Positions 8,960 through 18,682 are shown, counted from the first letter of the stretch. The stretch is 64,000 nt of DNA from Bacillota bacterium (GCA_023444055.1 JAEZRV010000041.1:62001-126000), one strand, 5' to 3'. The notes: generated from the letters alone by a model not told the origin. Numbers and translations: made by a program.

Positions 8960-9140
8960 CTATATCTCATTTAAAATATAGAAAAGGCATATTTTAAATC
9001 ACCGCTTACGCGATGCACTGCATAAGCAGTGGCTCATAGTATTGAACAACATTTGCGGGCTTTGCCCTAACGCCGCATATGCGGCTATTTAAAATGTGAT
9101 TCCACATTTTAAATACAAATTAGTATAACTTTAATTAAGA
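8960..9140 (+). repeat. R2 structured repeat, copy 1 (upstream of nifI1)
   Basis: A string of hairpins just before nifI1. The palindrome GCCGCATATGCGGC (9072-9085) is followed by a 12-bp stem, ATTTAAAATGTG (9087-9098) with CACATTTTAAAT (9103-9114), then CAAATTAGTATAAC. The same architecture with different but still paired bases occurs at 45728-45826. A fragment of its 5' part (AAAGGCATATTTTAAATC) also appears near 44803. Confidence 0.55.
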
Positions 9141-9154
9141 AAGGTGGATAAAAT

Positions 9155-9481
9155 ATGTTACTAATAAGAGCAATTATAAGACCGGAGAGAACCAATATAC
9201 TACTATCAGAATTACTAGCAGCTGGGTTTCCCGCAGTAACAAAGATGGATGTTTATGGTAGAGGTAAGCAGAAAGGTATAGTAATAGGAGATGTTCAGTA
9301 TAATGAAATACCTAAAGAAATGTTGATGCTTGTTGTAAATGATGAAGACAAGGATGATGTGGTAAAAGTAATAATGAGAAATGCGAGAACAGGTGAAAAG
9401 GGTAATTTTGGAGATGGTAGAATCTTTATCAGCACAGTAGTGGATGCTTATACCATCAGTACTGCTAAACAAGGACTGTAG
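9155..9481 (+). CDS. nifI1: PII-family nitrogenase regulator NifI1
   Basis: 108-residue PII-like protein. In archaea and clostridia NifI1 and NifI2 form a complex that binds the MoFe protein and switches nitrogenase off when ammonium is present; 2-oxoglutarate relieves this. The N-terminus MLLIRAIIRPERTN and the GKGNFGDGRIF-type C-terminal motif (here GEKGNFGDGRIF) are typical of PII proteins. The T-loop region lacks the uridylylated tyrosine motif of GlnB. ATG 9155 follows AAAGGTGG by seven bases. It is 12 bases upstream of nifI2, and both lie between nifH and nifD as in other NifI-regulated clusters. Confidence 0.92.
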   Translation: MLLIRAIIRPERTNILLSELLAAGFPAVTKMDVYGRGKQKGIVIGDVQYNEIPKEMLMLVVNDEDKDDVVKVIMRNARTGEKGNFGDGRIFISTVVDAYTISTAKQGL

Positions 9482-9493
9482 GAGGGAATGCTT

Positions 9494-9868
9494 ATGAAAG
9501 AGATAATGGCCATTATTCGTACTGATAAGGTTAATAAAACTAAAGAGGCTCTTGGAAACGCAGGCTTTCCTGCATTTTGTTGCAGACCATGTCTGGGAAG
9601 AGGGAAGAAAAGCCTTGATGCGACGGTTTTAAATTATATTATGGAAACAGGAGAATTGCCGGTATCTAAAGTTGGAGAGGCATTTACAGAAACTGCAAGA
9701 CTTATTCCAAAAAGGATTTTAACTTTAGTAATTGAGGATGAACAAGTAGATATTGCGATTAAAACTATATTTAAAGCTAACCAAACAGGTAATCCAGGTG
9801 ATGGGAAAATATTTGTTCTTCCAATAGAAGAAACCTACAAGGTTAGAACTGGTGAAAACATACTATAA
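9494..9868 (+). CDS. nifI2: PII-family nitrogenase regulator NifI2
   Basis: 124-residue PII paralogue and partner of NifI1. It has the longer, Cys-rich T-loop region typical of NifI2 (FCCRPCLGRGKKSL near residues 28-41) and the PII C-terminal signature GNPGDGKIFVLP. ATG 9494 lies seven bases after GGAGGG; an ATG at 9488 is only one base after it and is rejected. Its stop is 19 bases upstream of the nifD start, so regulator and target are produced together. Confidence 0.92.
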   Translation: MKEIMAIIRTDKVNKTKEALGNAGFPAFCCRPCLGRGKKSLDATVLNYIMETGELPVSKVGEAFTETARLIPKRILTLVIEDEQVDIAIKTIFKANQTGNPGDGKIFVLPIEETYKVRTGENIL

Positions 9869-9887
9869 AATATCGGGGGTGAGACAA

Positions 9888-11480
9888 ATGAATGTAAGAA
9901 ATATTGTACTGGATAAATATGGAGCAAAGGTCTATAAAAATCGAAAAGAACATATTATAGAGGTCAATGAAGAGACTAAGCAACAGCCTATTGCTGCAAA
10001 CACAAGAAGTATTGCCGGTATTATGACTAATAGAGGATGTTGTTATGCAGGATGTAAGGGAGTTGTACTCGGCCCCCTGAAAGATGTTTTAGTGCTGACT
10101 CATGGGCCTATTGGCTGCGGCTTTTACTCATGGGGAACCAGAAGAAATAAGGCTAAGCCAGAGGATGGAAGAAACTTTATTGAGTACTGTTTTTCAACAG
10201 ATCTCCAGGAGTCAGATATTGTATTTGGCGGTGAGAAAAAGTTAAGGCAAGCAATAAAAGAGGCAATAGATATATTCCAGCCAAAATGCATAATGATTTG
10301 TTCTACTTGTCCAGTTGGTTTGATAGGTGATGATATTCATGCAGTAGCTGCTGATACGGAAAAGGAATATGGTATATCCTGTATGGCATTCAGTTGTGAG
10401 GGATATAAGGGAGTAAGCCAGAGTGGTGGTCATCATATTGCCAATAATACTTTAATGAAAAAAGTTATAGGTACAGGAGATGCAGAGCCTACTAAAAAGT
10501 TTACTGTCAATATTCTTGGTGAATATAACATCGGCGGTGATGGATGGGAAATTGAAAGATTTCTTAAAAGAATAGGATATGAAGTAATAACTGTTTTTAC
10601 CGGCAACGGAAGTTATGAAACAATGAAGAATGCACATACGGCAAATTTGAACATAGTACAATGTCATCGTTCAATTAACTATATAGCAGAAATGATGAAA
10701 ATAAAATATGGAATTGACTGGATAAAAGTAAATTTTATAGGTCTGGGTGCAGCTATACAATCTCTGAGAGATATGGCAACATATTTTGGTGATGAGGAGC
10801 TTATAGATAGAACAGAAGCGGTTATAGCTGATGAGCTTGCCAATATAGCAGAGGAAAAACAATATTACTACTCTAAATTAAAAGGAAAAACAGCAGCACT
10901 TTATGTTGGTGGTTCACGTGCTCATCATTATCAGAATTTGCTAGCAGATTTTGGAGTTAAAACAGTACTTGCAGGGTATGAGTTTGCCCATAGAGATGAT
11001 TATGAGGGCCGAGAAGTTATTCCGACAATAAAGGAAGATGCAGATAGTAAGAATATTGAACATCTTGAGGTCAAAAAGGATGAGCAGAAATACCATGCAT
11101 ATCTGACTGAAGAGCAATACGAGGATTTAAAGACAAAGATACCTTTGGAACAATATTGCGGAATGATTAAAACGATGGATGATAAGAGTGTGGTTGTAGA
11201 CGATTTGAATCACTTTGAAACTGAAGAGTTTATCAAATTGCTTAAACCCGATATGTTTTTCTCAGGTATAAAAGACAAATATGTTCTTCAAAAATCAGGG
11301 GTATATTCAAAGCAATTGCATTCCTATGATTATAGTGGACCATATGCAGGTTTCAATGGAGCAATTAATTTTGCCAGAGATTTAACGATGGGGCTATATA
11401 CTCCAGCATGGGGATTGGTAACACCACCTTGGAAAAATAAATCGACACTTAAGGCTAAACTAGTAGGAGGTGAGGAGTAA
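9888..11480 (+). CDS. nifD: Nitrogenase MoFe protein alpha chain
   Basis: 530 residues, long like the C. pasteurianum alpha chain because of an insertion near residues 380-430. It carries FeMo-cofactor and shares the P-cluster with NifK. P-cluster cysteines are C51 (RGCCYAG), C77 (GPIGCGFYS) and C141 (STCPVGLIGDD). The cofactor ligands are C259 (QCHRSINYI) and H478 in LHSYDYSGPY. The start ATG 9888 follows GGGGGTGAG; upstream in-frame GTG 9852 would overlap nifI2. No anfG/vnfG-like delta subunit lies nearby, which together with nifE and nifNB supports a molybdenum enzyme. The stop overlaps the nifK start (TAATG). Confidence 0.97.
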   Translation: MNVRNIVLDKYGAKVYKNRKEHIIEVNEETKQQPIAANTRSIAGIMTNRGCCYAGCKGVVLGPLKDVLVLTHGPIGCGFYSWGTRRNKAKPEDGRNFIEYCFSTDLQESDIVFGGEKKLRQAIKEAIDIFQPKCIMICSTCPVGLIGDDIHAVAADTEKEYGISCMAFSCEGYKGVSQSGGHHIANNTLMKKVIGTGDAEPTKKFTVNILGEYNIGGDGWEIERFLKRIGYEVITVFTGNGSYETMKNAHTANLNIVQCHRSINYIAEMMKIKYGIDWIKVNFIGLGAAIQSLRDMATYFGDEELIDRTEAVIADELANIAEEKQYYYSKLKGKTAALYVGGSRAHHYQNLLADFGVKTVLAGYEFAHRDDYEGREVIPTIKEDADSKNIEHLEVKKDEQKYHAYLTEEQYEDLKTKIPLEQYCGMIKTMDDKSVVVDDLNHFETEEFIKLLKPDMFFSGIKDKYVLQKSGVYSKQLHSYDYSGPYAGFNGAINFARDLTMGLYTPAWGLVTPPWKNKSTLKAKLVGGEE

Positions 11481-12844
11481 TGCTGAATTTGACTAAAAAA
11501 GAGATTTCAGATAGAAGTGCACTTAGAGTAAACCCATGTAAAACCTGTCAGCCTGTTGGTGCAATATATGCAGCACTTGGAGTACATAATTGTATGCCTC
11601 ATAGTCATGGTTCACAAGGCTGCGTTTCATATCACAGAACCTTTTTGAGCAGACACTTCAAGGAACCAGCAATTGCCTCCACAAGCTCATTTACAGAGGG
11701 TGCATCAGTATTTGGAGGAGGCAGTAATCTTAGAACAGGTGTAAAGAATGTTTTTGATATATATAATCCAGACATTATTGCTGTACACACTACCTGTCTT
11801 AGCGAAACCATTGGAGATGATTTGAATTCCTATATTCAGGATATGGATATTCCTGAGGGGAAGCTGGTAATACATGCAAATACACCTAGTTACGTAGGTT
11901 CACATATATTTGGTTTTTACAATATGATGGCAGGTTTTATAAATTATCTTTCTAAATCGACTGGTAAATGCAATGGAAAAACTGCAATTTTTCCTGGGTT
12001 TGTAAATCCAGGTGATATCAGAGAAATGAAAAAAATTGCGAATTATATGAAGGTTCCTTTTACAATGTTCCCTGATCAGAGCGGAGTAATGGATGTTCCG
12101 ATGACAGGTGATTATTCAATGTATCCAAAGGGCGGTACATGTATTCCTGAGATTGTCGGGCTGGGTGACTGCAAAATGGTTTTGGCACTGGGCGAATTGA
12201 CTAGTGAAGAACCTGCAAGCTTATTGGAGAGGAAATGTAAGGTGCCGTATACACTACTTCCACTTCCTATTGGAATAGAGGCCACTGATAAGTTCGTAAT
12301 GGAATTAGCTCAATTGTCAAATGAAGAGGTGCCCTATGAACTGGAGGAAGAACGTGGACAACTGGTAGATATAATGCTTGATGCACATGCTTACTTTTAT
12401 AATAAGACAGTAGCAATATTCGGAGATCCCGATACTGTGCTTGGCTTAACTCGAATGGTGCTTGAAATGGGTATGATTCCTAAGTACGTTTTAACAGGAA
12501 CACCAGGAGAAAATTTTGTTAAACTGGCAGAAAAAATATTTGAACAGTACGGAGTCGAAGGCTGTACTGCAAAAGCAGCAGGAGACTTGTTTGAATTGCA
12601 TCAATGGATTAAGAATGAAAAGGTTGATTTAATGATAGGAACTTCTTACGGTAAATCAATTGCAAGAGCTGAAGGTATTCCTTTTGTTCGTGCAGGGTTC
12701 CCTGTTCTAGACAGATATGCACATCCGTATTTTCCAATCGTAGGATACAAAGGAGCTTTAAGATTAGTAGAAAAGATTTCAGAGGCACTAATGGATATAC
12801 AAGATCAGACATGTTCAGATGAAGACTTTGAAATGGTTATGTAG
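11480..12844 (+). CDS. nifK: Nitrogenase MoFe protein beta chain
   Basis: 454 residues, the short clostridial form that lacks the N-terminal extension of proteobacterial NifK. P-cluster cysteines are C23 (NPCKTCQP), C48 (GSQGCVSY) and C106 (HTTCLSETIGDD). ATG 11480 overlaps the nifD stop by one base, and GGAGGTGAGG precedes it, so translation is coupled to give equal amounts of the two chains. A strong terminator hairpin follows at 12869, separating nifHDK from the cofactor assembly genes. Confidence 0.97.
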   Translation: MLNLTKKEISDRSALRVNPCKTCQPVGAIYAALGVHNCMPHSHGSQGCVSYHRTFLSRHFKEPAIASTSSFTEGASVFGGGSNLRTGVKNVFDIYNPDIIAVHTTCLSETIGDDLNSYIQDMDIPEGKLVIHANTPSYVGSHIFGFYNMMAGFINYLSKSTGKCNGKTAIFPGFVNPGDIREMKKIANYMKVPFTMFPDQSGVMDVPMTGDYSMYPKGGTCIPEIVGLGDCKMVLALGELTSEEPASLLERKCKVPYTLLPLPIGIEATDKFVMELAQLSNEEVPYELEEERGQLVDIMLDAHAYFYNKTVAIFGDPDTVLGLTRMVLEMGMIPKYVLTGTPGENFVKLAEKIFEQYGVEGCTAKAAGDLFELHQWIKNEKVDLMIGTSYGKSIARAEGIPFVRAGFPVLDRYAHPYFPIVGYKGALRLVEKISEALMDIQDQTCSDEDFEMVM

Positions 12845-12868
12845 AAGAAATAGATCAACAGCAATGGA

Positions 12869-12907
12869 GCTGTAGCACAGGATATATCTGTGCTACGGCT
12901 TTTTTGT
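12869..12907 (+). terminator. Terminator between nifK and nifE
   Basis: A 12-bp stem (12869-12880 with 12888-12899, one G-T pair) and seven-base loop followed by a run of T. It probably reduces transcription of the assembly genes relative to the structural genes. Confidence 0.8.
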
Positions 12908-12925
12908 TAAAGGGGGTTGGAGAAG

Positions 12926-14281
12926 ATGGAAGCAACAATTTTAGATGAAAGAAAGGCTTTTATTATAAATGGGGGAAGAGAAAATAGCGGTAGTTCTGCT
13001 GCAAAAGGCATCAAATGTGATAGTGATAGCCTGTCCGGTACGGTAAGTCAAAGAGCCTGTGTATATTGTGGAGCCAGAGTTGTGCTAAATCCCATTACAG
13101 ATGCTTTCCATATTGTTCATGGCCCTATTGGATGCGCAAGCTATACTTGGGATATTCGTGGGAGTTTAACCAGTGGAAGTGATTTATACCGAAATAGCTT
13201 TTCAACAGATTTAAGTGACAAAGACATTGTTTTCGGTGGAGAAAAGAAGTTAGCAGCTGCAATTGAAGAGGTTATAGAGAAACATAATCCTAAGCTAATA
13301 TTTATATATTCTACTTGTATTGTAGGAGTTATAGGTGATGATGTAGATGCAGTTTGTAAACAGGCAGAGAAAAAGCATGGTACTAGGGTTATTTCTGTAA
13401 AGTCACCAGGATTTTCAGGTAATAAATCATATGGCTATAAAATGGCTTGTAATGCGTTATTACAGCTCATAGAGCCTCATAAAAATCAAGCAAAAGTTAA
13501 AGGTGTAAATATTCTGGGAGATTTTAATCTTGCAGGAGAGATGTGGATAATAAAAAACTATTTGAAGAAAATAGGCATTCCAGTAGTATCAACCATTACA
13601 GGTGATGCATGTTACGAAACCTTGATTAAAGCACCAGCTGCACAATTAAATCTAGTACAGTGTGCAGGTTCAATGACTTATCTGGCAAAAAAGATGGAAG
13701 AAGAAATGGGAATTCCCTTTGTCAAGGTCAGTTTTTTTGGTGTAGAAGACACCTCTGCATCATTGATACGTATAGCGGAGGCTATTGGAAATGAGGAAAG
13801 TATTGAAAAGGCGAAGCAATTTACTAGCATGGAAAGAAATAAACTGAAAAGTTTTTTAGATAAATACAGAAAAAATTTCGAAGGTAAAAAAGCCGCAATC
13901 TATGTTGGAGGAGGCTTTAAGGCTATTTCTCTTATTAGACAGTTTATTGAAATGGGGATTGAAACAGTAGTTGTAGGAACCCAAACAGGAAAAAAAGATG
14001 ATTACGAGTTAATTGTAAACTTGGTGGGAGAGAATACGGTAATTTTAGATGATACTAATCCGGCTGAGCTGGAAGCCTTTATGAAGGCGAAGGGTGCAGA
14101 CATATTGGTGGGTGGAGTTAAAGAAAGACCTTTAGCTTATAAGCTGGGAATAGCTTTTTGTGATCATAACCACGAAAGAAAGCATGCACTTGCAGGATAT
14201 GATGGAGTAATAAACTTTACAAAGGAAATTAATCTCTCTTTAAACAGTCCTGTATGGGAGCATGTGAAAACCCAAAAATAA
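12926..14281 (+). CDS. nifE: FeMo-cofactor scaffold protein NifE
   Basis: 451 residues, homologous to NifD. With NifN it forms the scaffold on which the NifB product is matured with molybdenum and homocitrate. Retained cluster-binding cysteines are in RACVYCGAR, GPIGCASYTW and YSTCIVGVIGDD. ATG 12926 is chosen because AGGGGGTTGG lies just before it; TTG 12917 lies inside that site. It follows the terminator at 12869, and the next gene nifNB starts 148 bases later with no clear gene or terminator in that gap. Confidence 0.93.
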   Translation: MEATILDERKAFIINGGRENSGSSAAKGIKCDSDSLSGTVSQRACVYCGARVVLNPITDAFHIVHGPIGCASYTWDIRGSLTSGSDLYRNSFSTDLSDKDIVFGGEKKLAAAIEEVIEKHNPKLIFIYSTCIVGVIGDDVDAVCKQAEKKHGTRVISVKSPGFSGNKSYGYKMACNALLQLIEPHKNQAKVKGVNILGDFNLAGEMWIIKNYLKKIGIPVVSTITGDACYETLIKAPAAQLNLVQCAGSMTYLAKKMEEEMGIPFVKVSFFGVEDTSASLIRIAEAIGNEESIEKAKQFTSMERNKLKSFLDKYRKNFEGKKAAIYVGGGFKAISLIRQFIEMGIETVVVGTQTGKKDDYELIVNLVGENTVILDDTNPAELEAFMKAKGADILVGGVKERPLAYKLGIAFCDHNHERKHALAGYDGVINFTKEINLSLNSPVWEHVKTQK

Positions 14282-14429
14282 TGACAAGTCGAAATGTGCG
14301 GGCATACTGTAAACACTATGTATAGGGCATGGTAGTGATTATGTAAATTGTAGACAAAAATATAGGGAGAGTATCTCCACTGATGGGTGCAGAGAATGAT
14401 TGTGCTCAGATTGGGCGAGGGAGGTTAAC

Positions 14430-17117
14430 ATGAGTAAAAATTTAGTTAATTTGAGTGTGAATCCCTGTAAGATGTGTATGCCAATGGGGATTGTAAGTGC
14501 TTTTTATGGTATAAAGAATTGCATGACAATACTTCACGGCTCACAGGGCTGTAGCACATATATTAGACGTCATATGGCAACACACTATAATGAGCCTGTG
14601 GACATTGCTTCTTCATCCTTGACTGAGAATGGTACTGTTTTTGGTGGTGAGAACAATTTAATAAAGGGTTTAGAAAATTTGATTGAATTGTATAAGCCTG
14701 AAGTAATCGGAATAGCAACTACTTGCCTTGCAGAAACAATTGGCGAGGACGTGCCAAGAATACTTAATAATTTTAATAAGCTTCATCCTGACAACAATGT
14801 AAAATTTATACCAGTAGTCTCTATGGGCTATTCAGAAACACAGTACGAAGGATTTTTTATAGCGTTAAAAGCTATTGTAGAGAATGTAGAAATGATGCCA
14901 GAGAAAAATAATAAGGTGAATATTATTACAGGAATGATATCCCCTGCAGACACAAGATATCTTAAAGCTTTGCTGGATTCAATGAAGCTTGAATACATAT
15001 TGCTTCCTGATATTTCAGACAATTTGGATGGTCAGCATACAGATTTTTATAATAGATTGCCAGCGGGTGGAACATCCCTTGAAGATATTTCGTTGATGGG
15101 TGGAGCAAAGCTTACAATTGAGCTATCTACCTTTACAAATAAGCATAATTCTCCAGCGCAGTATTTATATGAGGCTTATGGGGTGCCTTTTGTTAGATGC
15201 AACTTACCCTCTGGATTGCGTGACACCGATGCTTTAATAAATGTACTGGAAAAGGCAGGTGGAATACAGTCAGAGCTTCTACTTAAAGAACGTGGACGTT
15301 ATACGGATGCTATGATTGATTCACACAAATATAATGCCGAGGGAAGAGCTATTATTTTTGGAGAACCTGATTTTGTATATTCAACAACCCGTCTGTGTGT
15401 TGAAAATGGCATTATGCCAGTTCTAGTAGCAACAGGTGCAAAGTGCAGTAATTTAAGAGAGCTGCTAGAAACAGAAATACAAGCTATTGCAGACTTTCTC
15501 TATTTAGATAAATTTGAAATTTTAGATAATTGTGATTTTGATACAGTTGAAAAATACGCAGTTGAACTAGGTGCCAATTTGATGATAGGCAGTTCAGATG
15601 GCAGAAGACTTGAACAAAAACTAAAAATTCCGCTTGTTAGGTGTGCGTTTCCAATACATGATCAGGTTGGAGGACAACGTGTAAGAACTCTGGGTTATGA
15701 CGGTTCACTTGTATTGCTGGATAGGTTGACAAATAATTTGCTAAGCCAAAAGGAGCACAGCTTTAGAAGCAAAATGTATCAGAATTATTATACAGAGGAA
15801 AAGCAGAATATGTGCGGTGAAGCGAAGAAAAATAATGCTGAAAGGGATGTAGTGATTATGAATAAAGTAGATAATAGAGCTACTAATGAAAAAAAGACCC
15901 AAACGCATCCTTGTTTTAATGGCTGTGGCAGCGAATATGCAAGAATGCATCTGCCTATTGCACCAAAATGTAATATCCAATGCAATTATTGTGTCAGAAA
16001 GTTCGACTGCCCTAATGAAAGTAGACCAGGAGTTACAACAGAAGTTTTATCTCCAGAGGAAGCATGCCAAAAGTACAAGATGGTAAAGGAAAAGCTACCA
16101 AATCTGAAGGTGGTTGGAATTGCAGGTCCAGGGGACTCGTTAGCTGATTTTGAAAACACAAAAAATACCTTGAGCTTAATAAGAAAAGAGGAACCATCGG
16201 TTACTTTTTGCTTATCAACAAATGGGCTTTTACTTCCTCTCTATGCAGATGAATTAGTAGAGCTAGGGGTATCACATGTTACAGTAACTATGAATTCAGT
16301 AAACACAACTATTGGAGCAAAAATATATAAGCATGTTGACTATATGGGGCATAGATATTTTGGAGAAGTTGGAGCCGCTATCCTAATGGCAAATCAGCTG
16401 GCGGGAATAAAAAGATTGACTTCACTGGGAGTTATATGCAAGGTAAATATTGTAATGCTAAAGGGCATCAATGAGTACCATATTCCTGTTGTTGTAAAAA
16501 CGGCAAAAGAACTAGGCTGTGAAATTACAAATATTATGCAGTTAATTCCTGTGGCGGGAAGTGAATTTGAAAATATTCCGCTAGTAAGTAATAGAGAAAT
16601 TATGAGTATGAGAAAACGCTGTGAGTCTACTTTAAAACAAATGTATCATTGCCATCAATGCAGAGCTGATGCAATTGGAACCTTGGACAACGACCAATCT
16701 ATTAACTTCAGAGGGTGTGCAAGCAATAAAAACAAGGTTGAGCAAGAAACAACAGAAGAAAAAACATTATTATTTGCAGTTTCTTCAAAAAGTGGGGTTT
16801 TGGTCGACCAGCATTTCGGTCACGCAAGTGACTTTTATATATATGAGTACAAGAATAAAAGCATACGTTTTAAAGAAAGGAGAAGTGTCACTAAGTACTG
16901 TGAAGGCTCTGAAGGCTGTGATGGAATGGGTGGTCTAAATAAAGAAGGTAAAATGGAAGCTATACTTGAGACAGTAAAGGATTGCAATGGAGTTTTGGCA
17001 ATGAGAATCGGTGAGGCACCTAAACAAAAATTAAAGGAACAGTCTATAGAGGCCTTCACGACTTATGACAGGATAGAGGAAGCAGTTAAACTTGCAGCCG
17101 AAAAACTTTGTGTCTAG
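14430..17117 (+). CDS. nifN-B: NifN-NifB fusion with a C-terminal NifX-like domain
   Basis: 895 residues, a fusion known from clostridia. Residues 1 to about 455 are NifN, the second half of the NifEN scaffold (NPCKMCMPMG, GSQGCSTYIRR). From about 480 on is NifB, the radical SAM enzyme that makes the 8Fe core NifB-co; its SAM cluster motif is C514-x3-C518-x2-C521 (KCNIQCNYC). A GFxCHQC-like cysteine motif (MYHCHQC) follows, and from about 775 there is a NifX/NafY-like cofactor-binding domain (VDQHFGHASDFYIYE). ATG 14430 follows GGGAGG by five bases. The fusion physically joins NifB-co synthesis to the scaffold that receives it. A 12-bp overlap-free spacing to the ferredoxin gene suggests one transcript. 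Confidence 0.95.
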   Translation: MSKNLVNLSVNPCKMCMPMGIVSAFYGIKNCMTILHGSQGCSTYIRRHMATHYNEPVDIASSSLTENGTVFGGENNLIKGLENLIELYKPEVIGIATTCLAETIGEDVPRILNNFNKLHPDNNVKFIPVVSMGYSETQYEGFFIALKAIVENVEMMPEKNNKVNIITGMISPADTRYLKALLDSMKLEYILLPDISDNLDGQHTDFYNRLPAGGTSLEDISLMGGAKLTIELSTFTNKHNSPAQYLYEAYGVPFVRCNLPSGLRDTDALINVLEKAGGIQSELLLKERGRYTDAMIDSHKYNAEGRAIIFGEPDFVYSTTRLCVENGIMPVLVATGAKCSNLRELLETEIQAIADFLYLDKFEILDNCDFDTVEKYAVELGANLMIGSSDGRRLEQKLKIPLVRCAFPIHDQVGGQRVRTLGYDGSLVLLDRLTNNLLSQKEHSFRSKMYQNYYTEEKQNMCGEAKKNNAERDVVIMNKVDNRATNEKKTQTHPCFNGCGSEYARMHLPIAPKCNIQCNYCVRKFDCPNESRPGVTTEVLSPEEACQKYKMVKEKLPNLKVVGIAGPGDSLADFENTKNTLSLIRKEEPSVTFCLSTNGLLLPLYADELVELGVSHVTVTMNSVNTTIGAKIYKHVDYMGHRYFGEVGAAILMANQLAGIKRLTSLGVICKVNIVMLKGINEYHIPVVVKTAKELGCEITNIMQLIPVAGSEFENIPLVSNREIMSMRKRCESTLKQMYHCHQCRADAIGTLDNDQSINFRGCASNKNKVEQETTEEKTLLFAVSSKSGVLVDQHFGHASDFYIYEYKNKSIRFKERRSVTKYCEGSEGCDGMGGLNKEGKMEAILETVKDCNGVLAMRIGEAPKQKLKEQSIEAFTTYDRIEEAVKLAAEKLCV

Positions 17118-17149
17118 ATAATTTTGTTAGAAAGGGAGAGTTTAAAATT

Positions 17150-17458
17150 ATGGTGAGCCCAAAATATCATGTATTCGTATGTACGAGTTGTAGAATAAAT
17201 GGAACCCAAAAAGGTTTTTGTCACTCTAAGGGGAGCGTAGATTTAGTACAAAGGCTTATGGAAGAAATTGATGATAAAGAGTTGACAAGTGAGGTGATGG
17301 TAACTAATACAGGCTGCTTTGGAATCTGTGACAAAGGTCCTGTTGTTGTTATTTATCCTGAGGGGACTTGGTATGGAAATGTATCTGAGGAGGATATTGA
17401 GACTATAGTAGAAAGACATTTGGTTGGAGGGGAAAAGGTAGAGGAGTTACTTATCTGA
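17150..17458 (+). CDS. Thioredoxin-like [2Fe-2S] ferredoxin of the nif cluster
   Basis: 102 residues, the same length as the C. pasteurianum 2Fe-2S ferredoxin, which is known to interact with the MoFe protein. Cysteines C11, C14 and C24 (VFVCTSCR, GFCHSK) and the NTGCFGICDKGP motif supply the cluster ligands. ATG 17150 follows AAAGGGAGAG by nine bases; an in-frame ATG at 17108 lies inside nifNB. Its position as the last gene before the R1 repeat and nifV suggests it donates electrons to, or helps assemble, nitrogenase; its exact role is not settled. Confidence 0.9.
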   Translation: MVSPKYHVFVCTSCRINGTQKGFCHSKGSVDLVQRLMEEIDDKELTSEVMVTNTGCFGICDKGPVVVIYPEGTWYGNVSEEDIETIVERHLVGGEKVEELLI

Positions 17459-17489
17459 GTAATTTTTAAGTGCCCATGTTGCATATCTC

Positions 17490-17722
17490 TAAAAAGCGAG
17501 GTTTTTCACGCCACATTGCTTTTCTATAAATTTTGTACTCAAACTGGGTGTGGAGGTTAGCTTAAAAAGCTTGAAAAATAAGGTAGTGCAAACATGGTGC
17601 ATTTTCAAGCCCCAAAAACCACAAGTGGTTTTTGCCTGTGTGGAAGTAGCTTTAAAAAAATCAGCGTACCGCCACGATAGTTTCACTATAATTTTATGCC
17701 GAAAGTTGGCGTGGAGGTTAGT
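17490..17722 (+). repeat. R1 intergenic repeat, copy B, flanked by imperfect direct repeats
   Basis: Second R1 copy. GCTTGAAAA (17569-17577) pairs with TTTTCAAGC (17602-17610), followed by AAAAACCAC (17614-17622) and GTGGTTTTT (17625-17633). Relative to copy A, one C-G pair of the first stem has become T-A, a compensating change. The core is bracketed by imperfect direct repeats of about 50 bases (17510-17560 and 17670-17722), each ending in GTGGAGGTTAG; the second contains the ribosome binding site of the next gene. Confidence 0.55.
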
Positions 17723-18682
17723 ATGATTAAAATTACAGATGTTACTCTATGTTCTCTTAACAAGGAGACTGCTCAAAATGAAAAGGTAATAGATTTATAC
17801 CAATTGTTGTGTAAGACAGGTATAAATTTTATAGAAATTGATGTGCCTTTATTTGAAAGGTTTAAAGATAAAGTAGATAAGGGCATAACTGTTCTGAGAG
17901 TTCAGGATCCTACAGATATAAAGTATTATAAGGGTTTTAAAAAATATATTTGTAGACATAGTGGATTTTTTACACAATTGGATACTATTTCTGAAATTCA
18001 AATAAATGATGCCAGAGAAATTAACCTAATGAGCAAATTCTCTGAATATAACAACATTAGAATTGTTGGACTGGATGATTTAATGCAGCATGATTATTTA
18101 TCTGCTTTCAATAAAATAAAAAAGTTGAAATTCGAAATGCTTGAGCTATGTCCTCAAAATAGCTGCTATTGTGCAAGTGCTCTTGCTACTGAATGGATAC
18201 TAAATGGTGGAAATAATATTGCAGTTAGTTTTGCTGGAAGTGGAGGTTTCGCTGCCTTAGAGGAAGTGATAATGGCACTTCGTATTACTAAACGCCATAA
18301 GCCCAATTTAGATTTATCAGTGCTTGTACAGATAAAAAACTTATATGAACAAATAACGGGTAGAGAAATTTCTAAAAATAAGGCTATCGTAGGTAGTGGT
18401 ATTTTTGAGGTTGAATCTGGAATTCATGTTGACGGTATTTATAAAAATGGTTCAAATTATGAACCATTTGAGCCATCGGTTGTTGGTATGAACAGAAAAA
18501 TTGTTATTGGAAAACATTCTGGTAGTACATCAATTGAAGTAAAACTAAAAGAGTATAATCTAATATTTCCGCAAAATATGATTACAGAACTATTAGATAC
18601 TGTACAACAAGAGAGTATCCGTTTAAAGAGAAGTATATCTGATCAAGAATTTGTAACAATTGCAGAGAATTTTATTCAATAA
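17723..18682 (+). CDS. nifV-omega: Homocitrate synthase, omega subunit
   Basis: 319 residues corresponding to the C-terminal and accessory part of homocitrate synthase. In C. pasteurianum the enzyme is split into omega and alpha polypeptides, in this order. Recognisable elements are ESGIHVDGI and GKHSGSTS, the communication-domain region of the isopropylmalate/homocitrate synthase family. The catalytic LRDGEQ motif is absent here and is supplied by the next gene. ATG 17723 follows TGGAGG by six bases; the earlier in-frame ATG at 17696 has no site. Homocitrate is a ligand of FeMo-cofactor. Confidence 0.88.
   Translation: MIKITDVTLCSLNKETAQNEKVIDLYQLLCKTGINFIEIDVPLFERFKDKVDKGITVLRVQDPTDIKYYKGFKKYICRHSGFFTQLDTISEIQINDAREINLMSKFSEYNNIRIVGLDDLMQHDYLSAFNKIKKLKFEMLELCPQNSCYCASALATEWILNGGNNIAVSFAGSGGFAALEEVIMALRITKRHKPNLDLSVLVQIKNLYEQITGREISKNKAIVGSGIFEVESGIHVDGIYKNGSNYEPFEPSVVGMNRKIVIGKHSGSTSIEVKLKEYNLIFPQNMITELLDTVQQESIRLKRSISDQEFVTIAENFIQ

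Noticed and set aside
8603..17686. Similar minus-strand ORFs at 8603-8923 and 17489-17686 sharing KTTCGFxGxKMHxVCT
   Set aside because: The similarity follows the R1 DNA repeat; the stem shows a compensating change, there is no ribosome binding site, and the frames diverge outside the repeat.
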